Shown here: positions 16,629-25,010 of the stretch, piece after piece | Numbering within the stretch: position 1 is the stretch's first letter | Layout: every line of letters starts with the position of its first letter | Assembly: GCA_050486265.1 (NCBI GenBank) | Contig: JBJHCY010000013.1 | Location: forward strand, 1-64,000 | DNA length: 64,000 bases | Direction: 5' to 3' | Origin: SLFH01 sp050486265 | GTDB lineage: Bacteria; Planctomycetota; Phycisphaerae; Phycisphaerales; UBA1924 | Position numbers and translations under genes: made by a program | Notes under the pieces: model-generated | What the model saw: only the letters and a program-made list of their open reading frames with translations | The model's database searches: none | Told to the model about the DNA's origin: nothing

Positions 16629-17567
16629 TCAATCGAAGAAGTAGAAGAGGGTCGGGCGTGCGCCGAGCTCCTCTTTCAGAACGAACACGCGCTTGGTGCG
16701 CAGGACGGTGCGGATCTGCGACTCGGGATCGAGGAGGTTGCCGAAGATGCGGGCCCCCGTCGGGCAGGCCTCCAAGCATGCGGGCTGGCGCCCCTCGCGC
16801 GTGCGGTGCAGGCAGAAGTGGCACTTCTCCACCACGCCGGCGGGGCGGATCCGGTTGGAGAGGTAGCCCTGGTCGGGGTTCACCTCGTCGGCGGGGATCT
16901 CCGGCTGTTTCCAGTTGAAGCGGCGGGCGTGGTAGGGGCAGGCCGCCTGGCAGTACCGGCAGCCGATGCACCAGTTGTAATCCACCACCACGATCCCGTC
17001 TTCCTCCTGCCAGGTCGCCTCGACGGGGCAGACATCCACGCATGGCGGGTTGTCGCACTGGAAGCACTGCACGGGGAGGTAGTACTTGCCCTCGCGCGGG
17101 ACATCGTGGGTGAAGGTCGAGTCGCCGTGCTTGAAGTCGGTGGTGCCCACGGGCATCTCGAACACGCGGATGTAGGACTGGTTGGTGGACCGGTCGTGGT
17201 TGTTCTCGCGGTGGCAGGCCTCCATGCAGGCGCCGTTGCCGTTGCAGACGCTGAGGTTGATCGCGTAGCCGTAGCGGACGCCGGGGATCGGCTTCTGGTC
17301 CTTGATTTTGACATCGGCGCCGTAGCGTTCTTTCGCCTCGTCTTCGAGGCGTTTGAAGATCCGGGCCTTGTCGTCGTCGGAGAGCTCCTTGTAGTGGCGC
17401 TGCATCAACTCTTCGGCCGAGATCTGCCCGCGGAGCCTGGCCAGGGGCGAGACGGCGGCGGCGAACGCGCCGAGGCCGAGGGTCGCCCCCGCCGCCTTGA
17501 GCGCCGTACGGCGCGACACCTCCCCGAGCACGGGCAGCGAGACGGTGCGTTTTTCGCTTTCGCTCAT
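16629..17567 (-). CDS. Tat-exported 4Fe-4S ferredoxin subunit (DsrO/NrfC/HybA type)
   Basis: 312 residues with a twin-arginine signal SRRTALKAAGATLGLGAFA at residues about 18-36. Four cysteine clusters follow: CNGNGACMEACH, CFQCDNPPCVDVCPVEA, CIGCRYCQAACPY and CHFCLHRTREGRQPACLEACPTGA, enough for four [4Fe-4S] clusters. Such proteins relay electrons between an NrfD-type subunit and a periplasmic cytochrome or molybdoenzyme. It is 25 bp upstream of nrfD and 51 bp downstream of the cytochrome gene. Confidence 0.88.
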   Translation of the reverse strand: MSESEKRTVSLPVLGEVSRRTALKAAGATLGLGAFAAAVSPLARLRGQISAEELMQRHYKELSDDDKARIFKRLEDEAKERYGADVKIKDQKPIPGVRYGYAINLSVCNGNGACMEACHRENNHDRSTNQSYIRVFEMPVGTTDFKHGDSTFTHDVPREGKYYLPVQCFQCDNPPCVDVCPVEATWQEEDGIVVVDYNWCIGCRYCQAACPYHARRFNWKQPEIPADEVNPDQGYLSNRIRPAGVVEKCHFCLHRTREGRQPACLEACPTGARIFGNLLDPESQIRTVLRTKRVFVLKEELGARPTLFYFFD

Positions 17568-17618
17568 GGGAACAGCTCCCGGGGGGTCGTCTCTCGGGCC
17601 GGTGTCGGCCCGCGGGGA

Positions 17619-18263
17619 TCAGTCGTCGCGGCGCGGCTCTAGGAACCGGTCGATCGGCTTGAAGGTCGGGGTCATCGACGGGAACTTCGGCGCGTGGGGG
17701 TCGTGGCAGTCGATGCAGCTCTTGCGGCGTTGGGGCCCGCGCGTCGTGTCCCAGTACCCGGTCATGCCCCCGTGCAGCCCCCGCTCGTAGTCGCGCGCCT
17801 GGGGGGCGTGGCACTGGGCGCACGAAAGCATCACATCGCGGTACTCGATCCGCGTCCCGTCGGCCAGGCGCAACGCGTTGTAGTCGTCGGGGTTGTGGCA
17901 CGAGACGCACGAGAGGTTGCCGTGCTCGAAAGCGAGACCCTGGTGGAAGGTCATCGGCGGCTCGTCGGCGCTGCGCCGGCGCGTGTTGGCGTCGAAGTTG
18001 GCGTGGCAGCTCGCGCACGAAACGGTGACGGCGCGACCCAGGGAATCCACCCGATCTGTCACCACACGGGGCGGGCCGTCGGGCAAACTAATTTCTGTAA
18101 GCCAGCGCGGGGTTTCATCGGGCACTTTTTCGGTGCTCATTGTGGCGGCGAGAAACTCGCTCTGCGAACCCCCGCCGGCGCTCGTCATGATCCGCACCAA
18201 ACCGATGCTGATTATGAAGGCCCCGAGCACAACCGCCGGGATCAGAATGCGCCCACGCATCAT
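17619..18263 (-). CDS. Membrane-anchored tetraheme cytochrome c
   Basis: 214 residues: an N-terminal hydrophobic anchor (ILIPAVVLGAFIISIGLV), then four CxxCH haem sites CASCH, CVSCH, CAQCH and CIDCH. Several extra His residues could serve as distal ligands. It is the first gene of the minus-strand operon and most likely the periplasmic electron exit of the NrfD/ferredoxin module. ATG 18263 is chosen (a GAAAGG lies 11 bases upstream); a TTG at 18293 would add 10 residues. Not closely recognisable as NapC, which lacks this haem spacing. Confidence 0.82.
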   Translation of the reverse strand: MMRGRILIPAVVLGAFIISIGLVRIMTSAGGGSQSEFLAATMSTEKVPDETPRWLTEISLPDGPPRVVTDRVDSLGRAVTVSCASCHANFDANTRRRSADEPPMTFHQGLAFEHGNLSCVSCHNPDDYNALRLADGTRIEYRDVMLSCAQCHAPQARDYERGLHGGMTGYWDTTRGPQRRKSCIDCHDPHAPKFPSMTPTFKPIDRFLEPRRDD

Positions 18264-18446
18264 CGCGTCGTGCCTTTCAGGCCCTTGGCTCAACAGTGTT
18301 TTTTGCTGCTGAGCGACACGGGCCGGAAGCAGTGTGGATCGGCCGCAACAAGTTGACGGATCCTAGCAAAGTTCATTAGGCTCTGCATATCCTCCAGCAA
18401 CCGCGGCGCAGACTTTTCCGGAGCGCCGGTCAGGAGCGCGGCGCCG

Positions 18447-18755
18447 ATGCCCGTCAGCGGCTTGATCATCAGCCTCAGCGAAGACCGGCGCGAACGCGAC
18501 GGCGCTCTTCAGGCCATCAAACACCACAACGCGATTTCTACCGGCGAACCGCATGGCCTCCGCCTGCCCGTTGTCGTCGACACGCCTTGCAGCGAAGCCG
18601 ACCGCGAGGTCTGGCTGTGGCTGCACGAACTGCCCGGCGTGCTCTTTGTCGACCTCGTCTGCACCGACGCCTCCGACGACACACCGCACGCCCCGACCGA
18701 AACGCCGCTCGAAGCGCCGACCAACAACCCACCCACCAGGACCGGACGACCATGA
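18447..18755 (+). CDS. napD: NapD-like chaperone for the nitrate reductase Tat signal
   Basis: 102 residues: MPVSGLIISLSEDRRERDG, then GEPHGLRLPVVVDTP and WLHELPGVLFVDLV, matching the NapD ferredoxin-like fold that binds the NapA twin-arginine signal and controls export. The stop overlaps the napA start (ATGA). The 183-bp gap to the divergent cytochrome gene must hold promoters for both operons; TTGACG at 18353 is a possible -35, but no good -10 was found and no clear FNR site is visible. Confidence 0.82.
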   Translation: MPVSGLIISLSEDRRERDGALQAIKHHNAISTGEPHGLRLPVVVDTPCSEADREVWLWLHELPGVLFVDLVCTDASDDTPHAPTETPLEAPTNNPPTRTGRP

Positions 18756-21214
18756 CCACCATCCCAAGCACAGACCGTCGGGCGTTTCTGAAGGCCTCGG
18801 CCATGGCGGCCGCAACCGCCGTTGCCGCCGGCGCCGCACGCTCCAAGGCGATCAGCCTTCCCGTGCTCGACGGCGAGCGCGACCCGCACACCGGCGTGAA
18901 GTGGAACAAGGGTGTCTGCCGCTTCTGCGGCACCGGCTGCCATGTCCGCGTGGGCGTCAAGGACGGTCGCGTGGTCGCCATCGCCGGGGATGTCAGGGCC
19001 GATGTCAACCGCGGGCTCCTCTGCGTCAAGGGTTACCATGTCGGCAAGATCCTCTACGGCAGCGACCGCCTCACCAAGCCGCTGCTGCGACGGGGCGAAC
19101 GCTACGAAGAGATCTCATGGGACAGGGCTGTCGAGATCGTCGCCGAGAAGATCATGCAGGCGCCCGACCGTTTCGGGATCTACGGCAGCGGGCAGTGGAC
19201 CATCGGCGAGGGCTTCGTCGCCAACAAGATGATGAAGGCCGGCCTGGGCAGCAACCAGATCGACGGCAACCCGAGGCTCTGCATGTCTTCGGCGGTGACC
19301 GGGTTCATTTCGACCTACGGCGTCGACGAGCCGGCGGGCTGCTACGACGACCTCGACGAGTGCGATGTGCTGATCATGTGGGGCAACAACCCCGCGGAGA
19401 TGCACCCCGTGCTCTTCTCGCGCGTCGTCGACCGGCGAGCGAAGGGCGAGGAGGTGACGCTGATCGATATCAGCACGCGCCGCACGCGCACCACCGACCT
19501 CTGCCAGCACTACCTGGAGTTCAAGCCGCACGCGGACCTGGCGATCGCCAACGGGATCGCGCACCTGCTGATCAAGAACAAGACCTACGACCGCGAGTTC
19601 GTCGAGAACCACTGCAACTTCCGCCAGCTCGACCCGGACAACCCGGGGTTGATGACCGGCAAGGCGATGTCGTTCGAGGAGTACGCCGCGGCGGTCGAGG
19701 AGTACACGCCCGAGCGCGTCTCCGAGCTCTCGGGCCTGTCTGTCGAGCAGATCCGCATGCTCGGCGACCTGTTCGGCAGGCGAGACATCCGCATCACCAG
19801 CCTCTGGTGCATGGGGATGAACCAGCACACGCGGGGCACGGCGATCAACTGCCTCGTCCACGGGATCCACCTGCTCAGCGGGCACTTTGGGAAGCCCGGC
19901 GACGCGCCGACGAGCCTGACCGGCCAGCCGTCGGCGTGCGGGACCGTCCGCGAGGTCGGCACGCTCTGCCACCTGCTCCCCGGCGGGCTGATGGTCGCCA
20001 ACGCCGCCGACCGCGCCAAGGCCGAAGAACTCTGGAATGTCCCCGCAGGACGCATCCACCCGACCCCCGGCCACCACACCGTCGCGATGTTCGACAACTT
20101 CTGCACGCCCAAGGCCGAGGGCGGCGACATCGACACCCTCTGGGTCCAGGTCACCAACCCCGGCCAGACCCTCCCCAACCTCCACAAGCTCTTCAACCGC
20201 AAGAAGGACCTTGAAGACAAGTTCCTCATCGTCTCGGATGTCTACCCCACCGCCACCACACGCCTCGCCGATCTCATCCTTCCCTCGGCGATGTGGGTCG
20301 AGAAGAACGGGATGTACGGCAACTCCGAACGCCGAACCCAGCACTGGTTCAAGATGGTCGAGCCGCCCGAAGGGGCGCGCGACGACTGCTGGCAACTCGT
20401 CGCCGTCGCCCGAAAGCTCCTGGAGATGGGCCACCCCGGCATGCGCGACAAGGACGGCAAGTGGCTCTTCGAGACCCGCGACGAAGACGGAAACGAGGTC
20501 CCGATCTGGGAGTGGGCGCACTACTACGACACCAATGTCGACCAGCGCCTCTTCGAGGAGTACCGGCCCTTCTCGCGCATCAAGCAGAAGGACCTTGCGC
20601 CCTACGAGGAGTATGTCAAGGCCCGGGGGCTGCGCTGGCCCGTCGTCGAGCAACCCGACGGGAGCTGGCGCGAGACCCGCTTCCGCTTCTCCGGCTTCGA
20701 CGACCCGTATGTCGCCGAGGGCGAGGAGTTCGACTTCTACCACTCGGTCACCAAAGACAGCCGCGCCCTGATCTGGTTCCGCCCGTGGGAGCCCCCGCCC
20801 GAGATCCCCGACGAGGAGTATCCGTTCTGGCTCAACACCGGGCGCGTGATCGAGCACTGGCACTCCGGCTCCATGACCCAACGCATCCCAGAGCTGCACC
20901 GCGCCGTCCCCCGCGCGTACGCCGAGCTCAACCCCGACGACGCGCGAGAAATCGGCGTGCAGCGGGGCGACATGGTCCGCGTCGAGTCGCGACGCGGGAG
21001 CATCGAGCTGCCGGTCTGGATCAACGGTCGCGGCAAGCCCCCTCGCGGGCAGGTCTTCGTCCCCTTCTTCGACGAGACCAAGCTCATCAACGAGGTCACG
21101 CTCCACCTGTTCGACCCGTTCTCACGCCAGCCGGACTACAAGAAGTGCGCCGTCAGCGTGACGCCCGTCGCGCAGGGTTCGGCGCCCCGCCCCGATCCGA
21201 GACGGGGGGAGTAA
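18752..21214 (+). CDS. napA: Periplasmic nitrate reductase catalytic subunit
   Basis: 820 residues, close to E. coli NapA (828). A Tat signal DRRAFLKASAMAAATAVAAG opens the protein. The [4Fe-4S] cluster ligands are C56, C59, C63 and C91 (VCRFCGTGCHV, LLCVKGY). The Mo-ligand cysteine is C177 in NPRLCMSSAV, the NapA position, and is what separates it from formate dehydrogenases and NasA-type enzymes. SLTGQPSACGTVREVG and GRVIEHWHSGSMTQRIPEL are also NapA hallmarks. It reduces nitrate to nitrite in the periplasm with bis-MGD, made by the adjacent mo operon. Confidence 0.95.
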   Translation: MTTIPSTDRRAFLKASAMAAATAVAAGAARSKAISLPVLDGERDPHTGVKWNKGVCRFCGTGCHVRVGVKDGRVVAIAGDVRADVNRGLLCVKGYHVGKILYGSDRLTKPLLRRGERYEEISWDRAVEIVAEKIMQAPDRFGIYGSGQWTIGEGFVANKMMKAGLGSNQIDGNPRLCMSSAVTGFISTYGVDEPAGCYDDLDECDVLIMWGNNPAEMHPVLFSRVVDRRAKGEEVTLIDISTRRTRTTDLCQHYLEFKPHADLAIANGIAHLLIKNKTYDREFVENHCNFRQLDPDNPGLMTGKAMSFEEYAAAVEEYTPERVSELSGLSVEQIRMLGDLFGRRDIRITSLWCMGMNQHTRGTAINCLVHGIHLLSGHFGKPGDAPTSLTGQPSACGTVREVGTLCHLLPGGLMVANAADRAKAEELWNVPAGRIHPTPGHHTVAMFDNFCTPKAEGGDIDTLWVQVTNPGQTLPNLHKLFNRKKDLEDKFLIVSDVYPTATTRLADLILPSAMWVEKNGMYGNSERRTQHWFKMVEPPEGARDDCWQLVAVARKLLEMGHPGMRDKDGKWLFETRDEDGNEVPIWEWAHYYDTNVDQRLFEEYRPFSRIKQKDLAPYEEYVKARGLRWPVVEQPDGSWRETRFRFSGFDDPYVAEGEEFDFYHSVTKDSRALIWFRPWEPPPEIPDEEYPFWLNTGRVIEHWHSGSMTQRIPELHRAVPRAYAELNPDDAREIGVQRGDMVRVESRRGSIELPVWINGRGKPPRGQVFVPFFDETKLINEVTLHLFDPFSRQPDYKKCAVSVTPVAQGSAPRPDPRRGE

Positions 21215-21217
21215 GCC

Positions 21218-22069
21218 TTGGCCCAGCCCGAAAACATGAAGCCCGACACCGACACGCAGGCCGACCCCGCGCCGAGCCAGACCACGCGCCGTGCAACGCA
21301 GCTCTTCCTCGCCGGCGTGATCGGCGTCTCGTTCGTCGGCCTGGTCGTGGGCATGCGTCAAGGCGTGCCGACCTTCGAGCCTGCCGAGTTCGAACGCACG
21401 CCTGCGCCCCGGGGCGAGGCGATCCCCGCCACGACCTACGCCGAGTTCGATCGGCGCACGCACGGCCCCAACCGCGACTGGCAGAGCAACCTCGCCGACC
21501 TCGAGCAGCCCGAGGTCGATCTGTTCGCCCCCGTCGAACACGACGAGGCCGAACGCCAGGCGCTGCTCGAAGCCCGCGCCTCCCGACGCGCCTTCGACGG
21601 CGCGCCCCCCACCATCCCCCACCCCGCCGACCAGATGACATCGGCGAGCTGCATGGCCTGCCACGCCGAAGGCCTGACCATCAACGAGGTCTACGCCCCG
21701 CGCATGTCACACGCCTACATGCCCAGCTGCACGCAGTGCCATGTCGAAACGGACGCGAGCGACCTCCGCGTCACGCGCGAGTTCCAGAACCTCTTCGAGG
21801 GCCTGTTCTCGTCGGGCAAGGGCGGCCGCGCGTGGGAGGGCGCACCGCCCACCATCCCCCACTCAACATTCATGCGCGAGGACTGCATGTCGTGCCACGG
21901 GCCGAAGGGCCCCGAGCCCATCCGCACCTCCCACCCCTGGCAGACCAGCTGCATGCAGTGCCACGCACCCTCGGCCGTGCTCGACCAGGGCGTCCACGAC
22001 GACCTGCCCTCGTTCCTCCCAGGCCTGCCCGTCTTCCTCCAGCAGCACCCGCCCGCCGAACCGGACTAG
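21218..22069 (+). CDS. napB: Tetraheme NapB-like nitrate reductase cytochrome subunit
   Basis: 283 residues with one N-terminal membrane anchor (LFLAGVIGVSFVGLVVG). Haem sites are CMACH, CTQCH, CMSCH and CMQCH. Two NapB-like modules are visible, each beginning GAPPTIPH; the second is GAPPTIPHSTFMREDCMSCHG. Canonical NapB is diheme and soluble, so this looks like an internal duplication. The start is TTG 21218 after GGGGGAG; ATG 21236 is an alternative. It is 3 bp after napA and should pass electrons to NapA. Confidence 0.82.
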   Translation: MAQPENMKPDTDTQADPAPSQTTRRATQLFLAGVIGVSFVGLVVGMRQGVPTFEPAEFERTPAPRGEAIPATTYAEFDRRTHGPNRDWQSNLADLEQPEVDLFAPVEHDEAERQALLEARASRRAFDGAPPTIPHPADQMTSASCMACHAEGLTINEVYAPRMSHAYMPSCTQCHVETDASDLRVTREFQNLFEGLFSSGKGGRAWEGAPPTIPHSTFMREDCMSCHGPKGPEPIRTSHPWQTSCMQCHAPSAVLDQGVHDDLPSFLPGLPVFLQQHPPAEPD

Positions 22070-22894
22070 ATGCCCGACCAGCCAGACATCAGCCGCAGGA
22101 GATTCCTCCGGGGCCACATGCTCGGCCAGATGCTCAACGGCATCGACGAAGTGCTCGCCGAAGCCGATGACGCCGAACACAAAGACGGGCGCACCGACAC
22201 CCCCCCCAATACCCCCAACACCCCAAGCGCCCGCCGCGCCTCCTTCCCCATCCTCCGCCCGCCCGGCGCGATCGAAGAAGACCGCTTCCTCCGCGACTGC
22301 ACGCGCTGCGACGCCTGCCTGAAAGCCTGCCCGCCCGGCGCGATCGTCCACGCGCCCGACCGCTTCCGCAAAGCCGCGGGCACGCCCATGATCGACCCCA
22401 TGCGCCAGCCCTGCACGATGTGTCCGGACACGCCGTGCGTCGAAGCCTGCGATCCCGGCGTTCTCAGCCCGGACATCCCCGCCAAGATGGGGACCGCGAG
22501 CATCAGCACCGTCTCCTGCCTCGCCCACAACGGCAGCTTCTGCAGCGTCTGCTCCGAGCACTGCCCCGTCGAAAACGCCATCGAAGTCACGATCGGCAAG
22601 CCGACCATCAACGCGGACGCCTGCACCGGCTGCGGCGTCTGCCAGTTCGTCTGCCCCGCGCCCGACAACGCCGTCCTCCTCCTCCCGACCGAGCACCGCC
22701 CCGACCCGAAGACTGCACAGCAATCGCCGCCGCAAACACCCGGCCGCGCCGCCCAGCCCGCCAAAGCGAAACCCGGCCCCCCGCCCGCTCCGTGGGAGCT
22801 CGACGCCAACATGGTCTCCGACCCCTTCGCAACCCCACAGACAGACCCCGCCGCAGACAACCCCAAAGACCCGGAGCCCGGGCGTGAACCCTGA
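22070..22894 (+). CDS. napG: NapG/NapF-like ferredoxin
   Basis: 274 residues with an N-terminal SRRRFLRGHMLGQML segment of twin-arginine type. Iron-sulfur motifs: CTRCDACLKACPPGA, CTMCPDTPCVEAC, CSVCSEHCPVENAI and CTGCGVCQFVCPAP, enough for four [4Fe-4S] clusters. The last 70 residues are proline-rich and low complexity. NapG works with the membrane partner NapH in other bacteria, but no napH is present here. The ATG directly follows the napB stop. Confidence 0.75.
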   Translation: MPDQPDISRRRFLRGHMLGQMLNGIDEVLAEADDAEHKDGRTDTPPNTPNTPSARRASFPILRPPGAIEEDRFLRDCTRCDACLKACPPGAIVHAPDRFRKAAGTPMIDPMRQPCTMCPDTPCVEACDPGVLSPDIPAKMGTASISTVSCLAHNGSFCSVCSEHCPVENAIEVTIGKPTINADACTGCGVCQFVCPAPDNAVLLLPTEHRPDPKTAQQSPPQTPGRAAQPAKAKPGPPPAPWELDANMVSDPFATPQTDPAADNPKDPEPGREP

Positions 22895-23186
22895 AGACCC
22901 GCCCCCGCCGCCGATGAGCGACGCGATCCTCGACACCGAGGCGCTCGACGCACTCTTCCGCGACATCGGCACGCTCACGCAGATCGACGAGATCATCGTC
23001 AAGCACGGCCCCGGCATGGTCGGCGACGCCGCACAACCCACGCTCCAGCAAGCCCGCGCCATGCTCGACGCGGGCCAAATCCGCGGCGTCCAGATCCGCT
23101 ACCGCCACGAAGGCGCCGCCTGGTTCGACACGCTGATGCCCACGCCGCAGGGCGTCAGACTCCTCCGCGTCCGCCACGATTTCTAA
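22884..23186 (+). CDS. Small conserved-looking protein at the end of the nap operon
   Basis: Up to 100 residues from GTG 22884, which overlaps the end of the ferredoxin gene; ATG 22914 (MSDAILDTEALDAL) would give 90. A helical first half precedes a beta-rich end (IRGVQIRYRHEGAAWFDTLMPT then GVRLLRVRHDF). No cysteines or signal peptide. The tight coupling suggests a nap-associated cytosolic accessory protein; I do not recognise it. Confidence 0.6.
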   Translation: MNPEDPPPPPMSDAILDTEALDALFRDIGTLTQIDEIIVKHGPGMVGDAAQPTLQQARAMLDAGQIRGVQIRYRHEGAAWFDTLMPTPQGVRLLRVRHDF

Positions 23187-23193
23187 ACGCCAC

Positions 23194-24798
23194 CTACCCC
23201 GCCACACGCTCCCAGCTCAGCCCGTGCCGAGCGAGAAACTTGCGGACACGGTCGGCGTCGTTCACCGAAGAACGCCGCGCCCGCGACGCCGCGAAGAGTT
23301 GGCGTCCGGCCTCGGACATCGACCTGCACCCGCGGCAGACCCGAACCACCGCCGCCAGTTGCACCCGGTCAAACAGGTCGATCGCGTCGAGCTGCTCGGG
23401 CGTGAACAACTCGGCGAGGACCGCCTCATCGCCGGAGGGCGCCGCGGCGCCGGCCCATCGTTCTGTCAGCCTCGCCGCTTCCTCGTCGACAAGCTCCGCC
23501 GTGATCCGCCCGCCCGGCGCGAGCGTCGCCAGCCGCGTCATCGCGGCCGAAAGATCGCGGAAGTTGCCCGGCCATGCCGCGCCCGGCCCCGCGGCGAACC
23601 GCAGAAACCGCTCGCGCGCCTCGGCGCTGAACCGCACCAGGCTGTTCCGCTCCCGCGCCAGCCGCTGCAGCTCGTACTCGATGTTCGGCTCGATGTCCTC
23701 GGGCCGGTCGCGCAGGGCGGGGAGCGCAAACTGCCAGAGATCGATCCGCGCCAGCAGATCCTCGCGGAACGAGCCCTCCCGCACCGCCTTGGGAAGATCG
23801 CGATTGGTCCCGGCGATGAGCTGAAAATCGCTCGACTCCTCGCGATCCGCCCCCAGCGGCAGGAAACGACGCTCCTCGATCGCGCGCAGCAACATCGCCT
23901 GCTCGTCGGCCCCGAGCTCGCCGATCTCATCGAGAAACACCACGCCCCCGTCCGCGGCTTTCAAAAGCCCGGGCCGATCGGCAGCCGCGCCGGTGAACGC
24001 GCCCTTGCGGTGGCCGAAGAGCGCCGACATCGCGCCGTCACCCCGGAGCGTGGCGCAGTTCACCTCGACGAGCTCGCCGGTGACCAGCCGCCGATGCCGC
24101 CGGAGCTCGTAGATCCGCCCCGCGAGGCGCGACTTACCCGCGCCGGTCGGCCCGGTGATGAGGATCGGGTCGGTCGTGCGTGAGGCGACGAGTTCGATCC
24201 GTTCGATCAACCGGTTGAAGGCGGGGTTGCGGGTCTCGATGCCGCCCTTGAGCGAAGCGATCGCGTCGGTGTGCTCGCGCTCGAAGCGTGAGGCGAGCCG
24301 GTCGTAGCGCGAGAGGTCGAGGTCGATGACGCTGTAGGTGCCCGGCCGCGGCGTATCGCGCCGGGGCGGCCCGGTCTGCAGCAGCCTGGCCGGGAAGTAC
24401 CTCGCCTCGGTAAGCAGGAAGTTGCAGATCTGCACCACATGCGTGCCGGTGGTGATGTGGACGAGATAGTCCTCACGCTCGGTGTCGAACGGATACGCCG
24501 TCGCGAACCCGTGCAATGCCGCGTACACCTCCTCGAAGTCCCACGGGTCCTCGAACTCCAGCGTGTGCCTGACGACCTCGGTCTCGGGCGAGACGGTGTT
24601 GATGTCCGCCTCGATCAGCCGCGCGAAGTTGGTCGAGCGGAGGTCGTGGATCAGCTCGAAGCGGTCGACGAGCAGGTCTTCGTGCTGACAGACCGAAACC
24701 GTCGGCCGCCACCGCTGCCATCGCTTCGGCCCCTTCCCGATATCGAGCGTGGTGCCGAGCATGCCAAGGACGACGGTTCGGGTTGGCTGAGACGGCAC
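23194..24798 (-). CDS. rtcR: RtcR: CARF-domain sigma-54-dependent activator of RNA repair genes
   Basis: 534 residues. The N-terminal ~180 residues match the RtcR CARF-type sensor (VVLGMLGTTLDIG, then DYLVHITTGTHVVQICNFLL), which in Salmonella responds to damaged-tRNA ends. The AAA+ core has Walker A GPTGAGKSRLAGRIY, the sigma-54 loop GAFTGAA and Walker B VVFLDEIGEL. The C-terminus carries a helix-turn-helix (MSEAGRQLFAASRARRSSVND). The start is GTG 24798. It is divergent from rsr-RNAs-rtcBA, the expected targets, and shares a 212-bp control region with them. Confidence 0.93.
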   Translation of the reverse strand: MPSQPTRTVVLGMLGTTLDIGKGPKRWQRWRPTVSVCQHEDLLVDRFELIHDLRSTNFARLIEADINTVSPETEVVRHTLEFEDPWDFEEVYAALHGFATAYPFDTEREDYLVHITTGTHVVQICNFLLTEARYFPARLLQTGPPRRDTPRPGTYSVIDLDLSRYDRLASRFEREHTDAIASLKGGIETRNPAFNRLIERIELVASRTTDPILITGPTGAGKSRLAGRIYELRRHRRLVTGELVEVNCATLRGDGAMSALFGHRKGAFTGAAADRPGLLKAADGGVVFLDEIGELGADEQAMLLRAIEERRFLPLGADREESSDFQLIAGTNRDLPKAVREGSFREDLLARIDLWQFALPALRDRPEDIEPNIEYELQRLARERNSLVRFSAEARERFLRFAAGPGAAWPGNFRDLSAAMTRLATLAPGGRITAELVDEEAARLTERWAGAAAPSGDEAVLAELFTPEQLDAIDLFDRVQLAAVVRVCRGCRSMSEAGRQLFAASRARRSSVNDADRVRKFLARHGLSWERVAG

Positions 24799-24834
24799 GG
24801 CGGGGCTCCGAAAGACGATTCCATTGGATAAATC

Positions 24835-24840
24835 ACTATA
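24835..24840 (-). promoter_or_regulatory. Possible -10 element for rtcR
   Basis: On the minus strand TATAGT lies 36 bases upstream of the rtcR start. No good -35 was found at 16-18 bp. The dyad at 24844-24868 would overlap the polymerase footprint, so RtcR could repress its own gene. Confidence 0.3.
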
Positions 24841-24843
24841 TCA

Positions 24844-24868
24844 GATCATCGGCATATGTCCGATCGTC
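24844..24868. promoter_or_regulatory. Candidate RtcR upstream activator site (imperfect dyad)
   Basis: GATCATCGG, a 7-base centre and CCGATCGTC form a dyad with seven of nine matched pairs. It ends about 92 bp upstream of the -24 element of the sigma-54 promoter, a typical distance for an enhancer site bound by a sigma-54 activator. Confidence 0.4.
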
Positions 24869-24960
24869 ACAACCCAATCAAAATACGATCTTTCTGAAAG
24901 TCGGCCTTGTTGATGCCTCCAGAGGGGTTTTCTCTGGCCGACCAGCGGCGACAGCCGGTT

Positions 24961-24976
24961 TGGCACGGGCTGTGCA
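24961..24976 (+). promoter_or_regulatory. Sigma-54 promoter of the rsr-RNA-rtcBA operon
   Basis: TGGCACG, four bases, GTGCA matches the -24/-12 consensus (TGGCACG-N4-TTGCW) with one change, TTGC to GTGC. It lies 34 bases before the rsr ATG, on the side facing away from rtcR. Expected for an RtcR-activated operon. Confidence 0.8.
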
Positions 24977-25010
24977 ATGCCTCTCCCCGCACCGACACGG
25001 GAGGGCGCAG

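Noticed and set aside
17619..18263. NapC-type cytochrome
   Set aside because: Four haem sites are present, but spacing and sequence do not follow NapC/NirT, so only a general tetraheme name is given.
18264..18446. FNR or NNR site upstream of napD
   Set aside because: TTGACGGATCCTAGCAA has TTG and CAA ends but the wrong spacing for the FNR palindrome.
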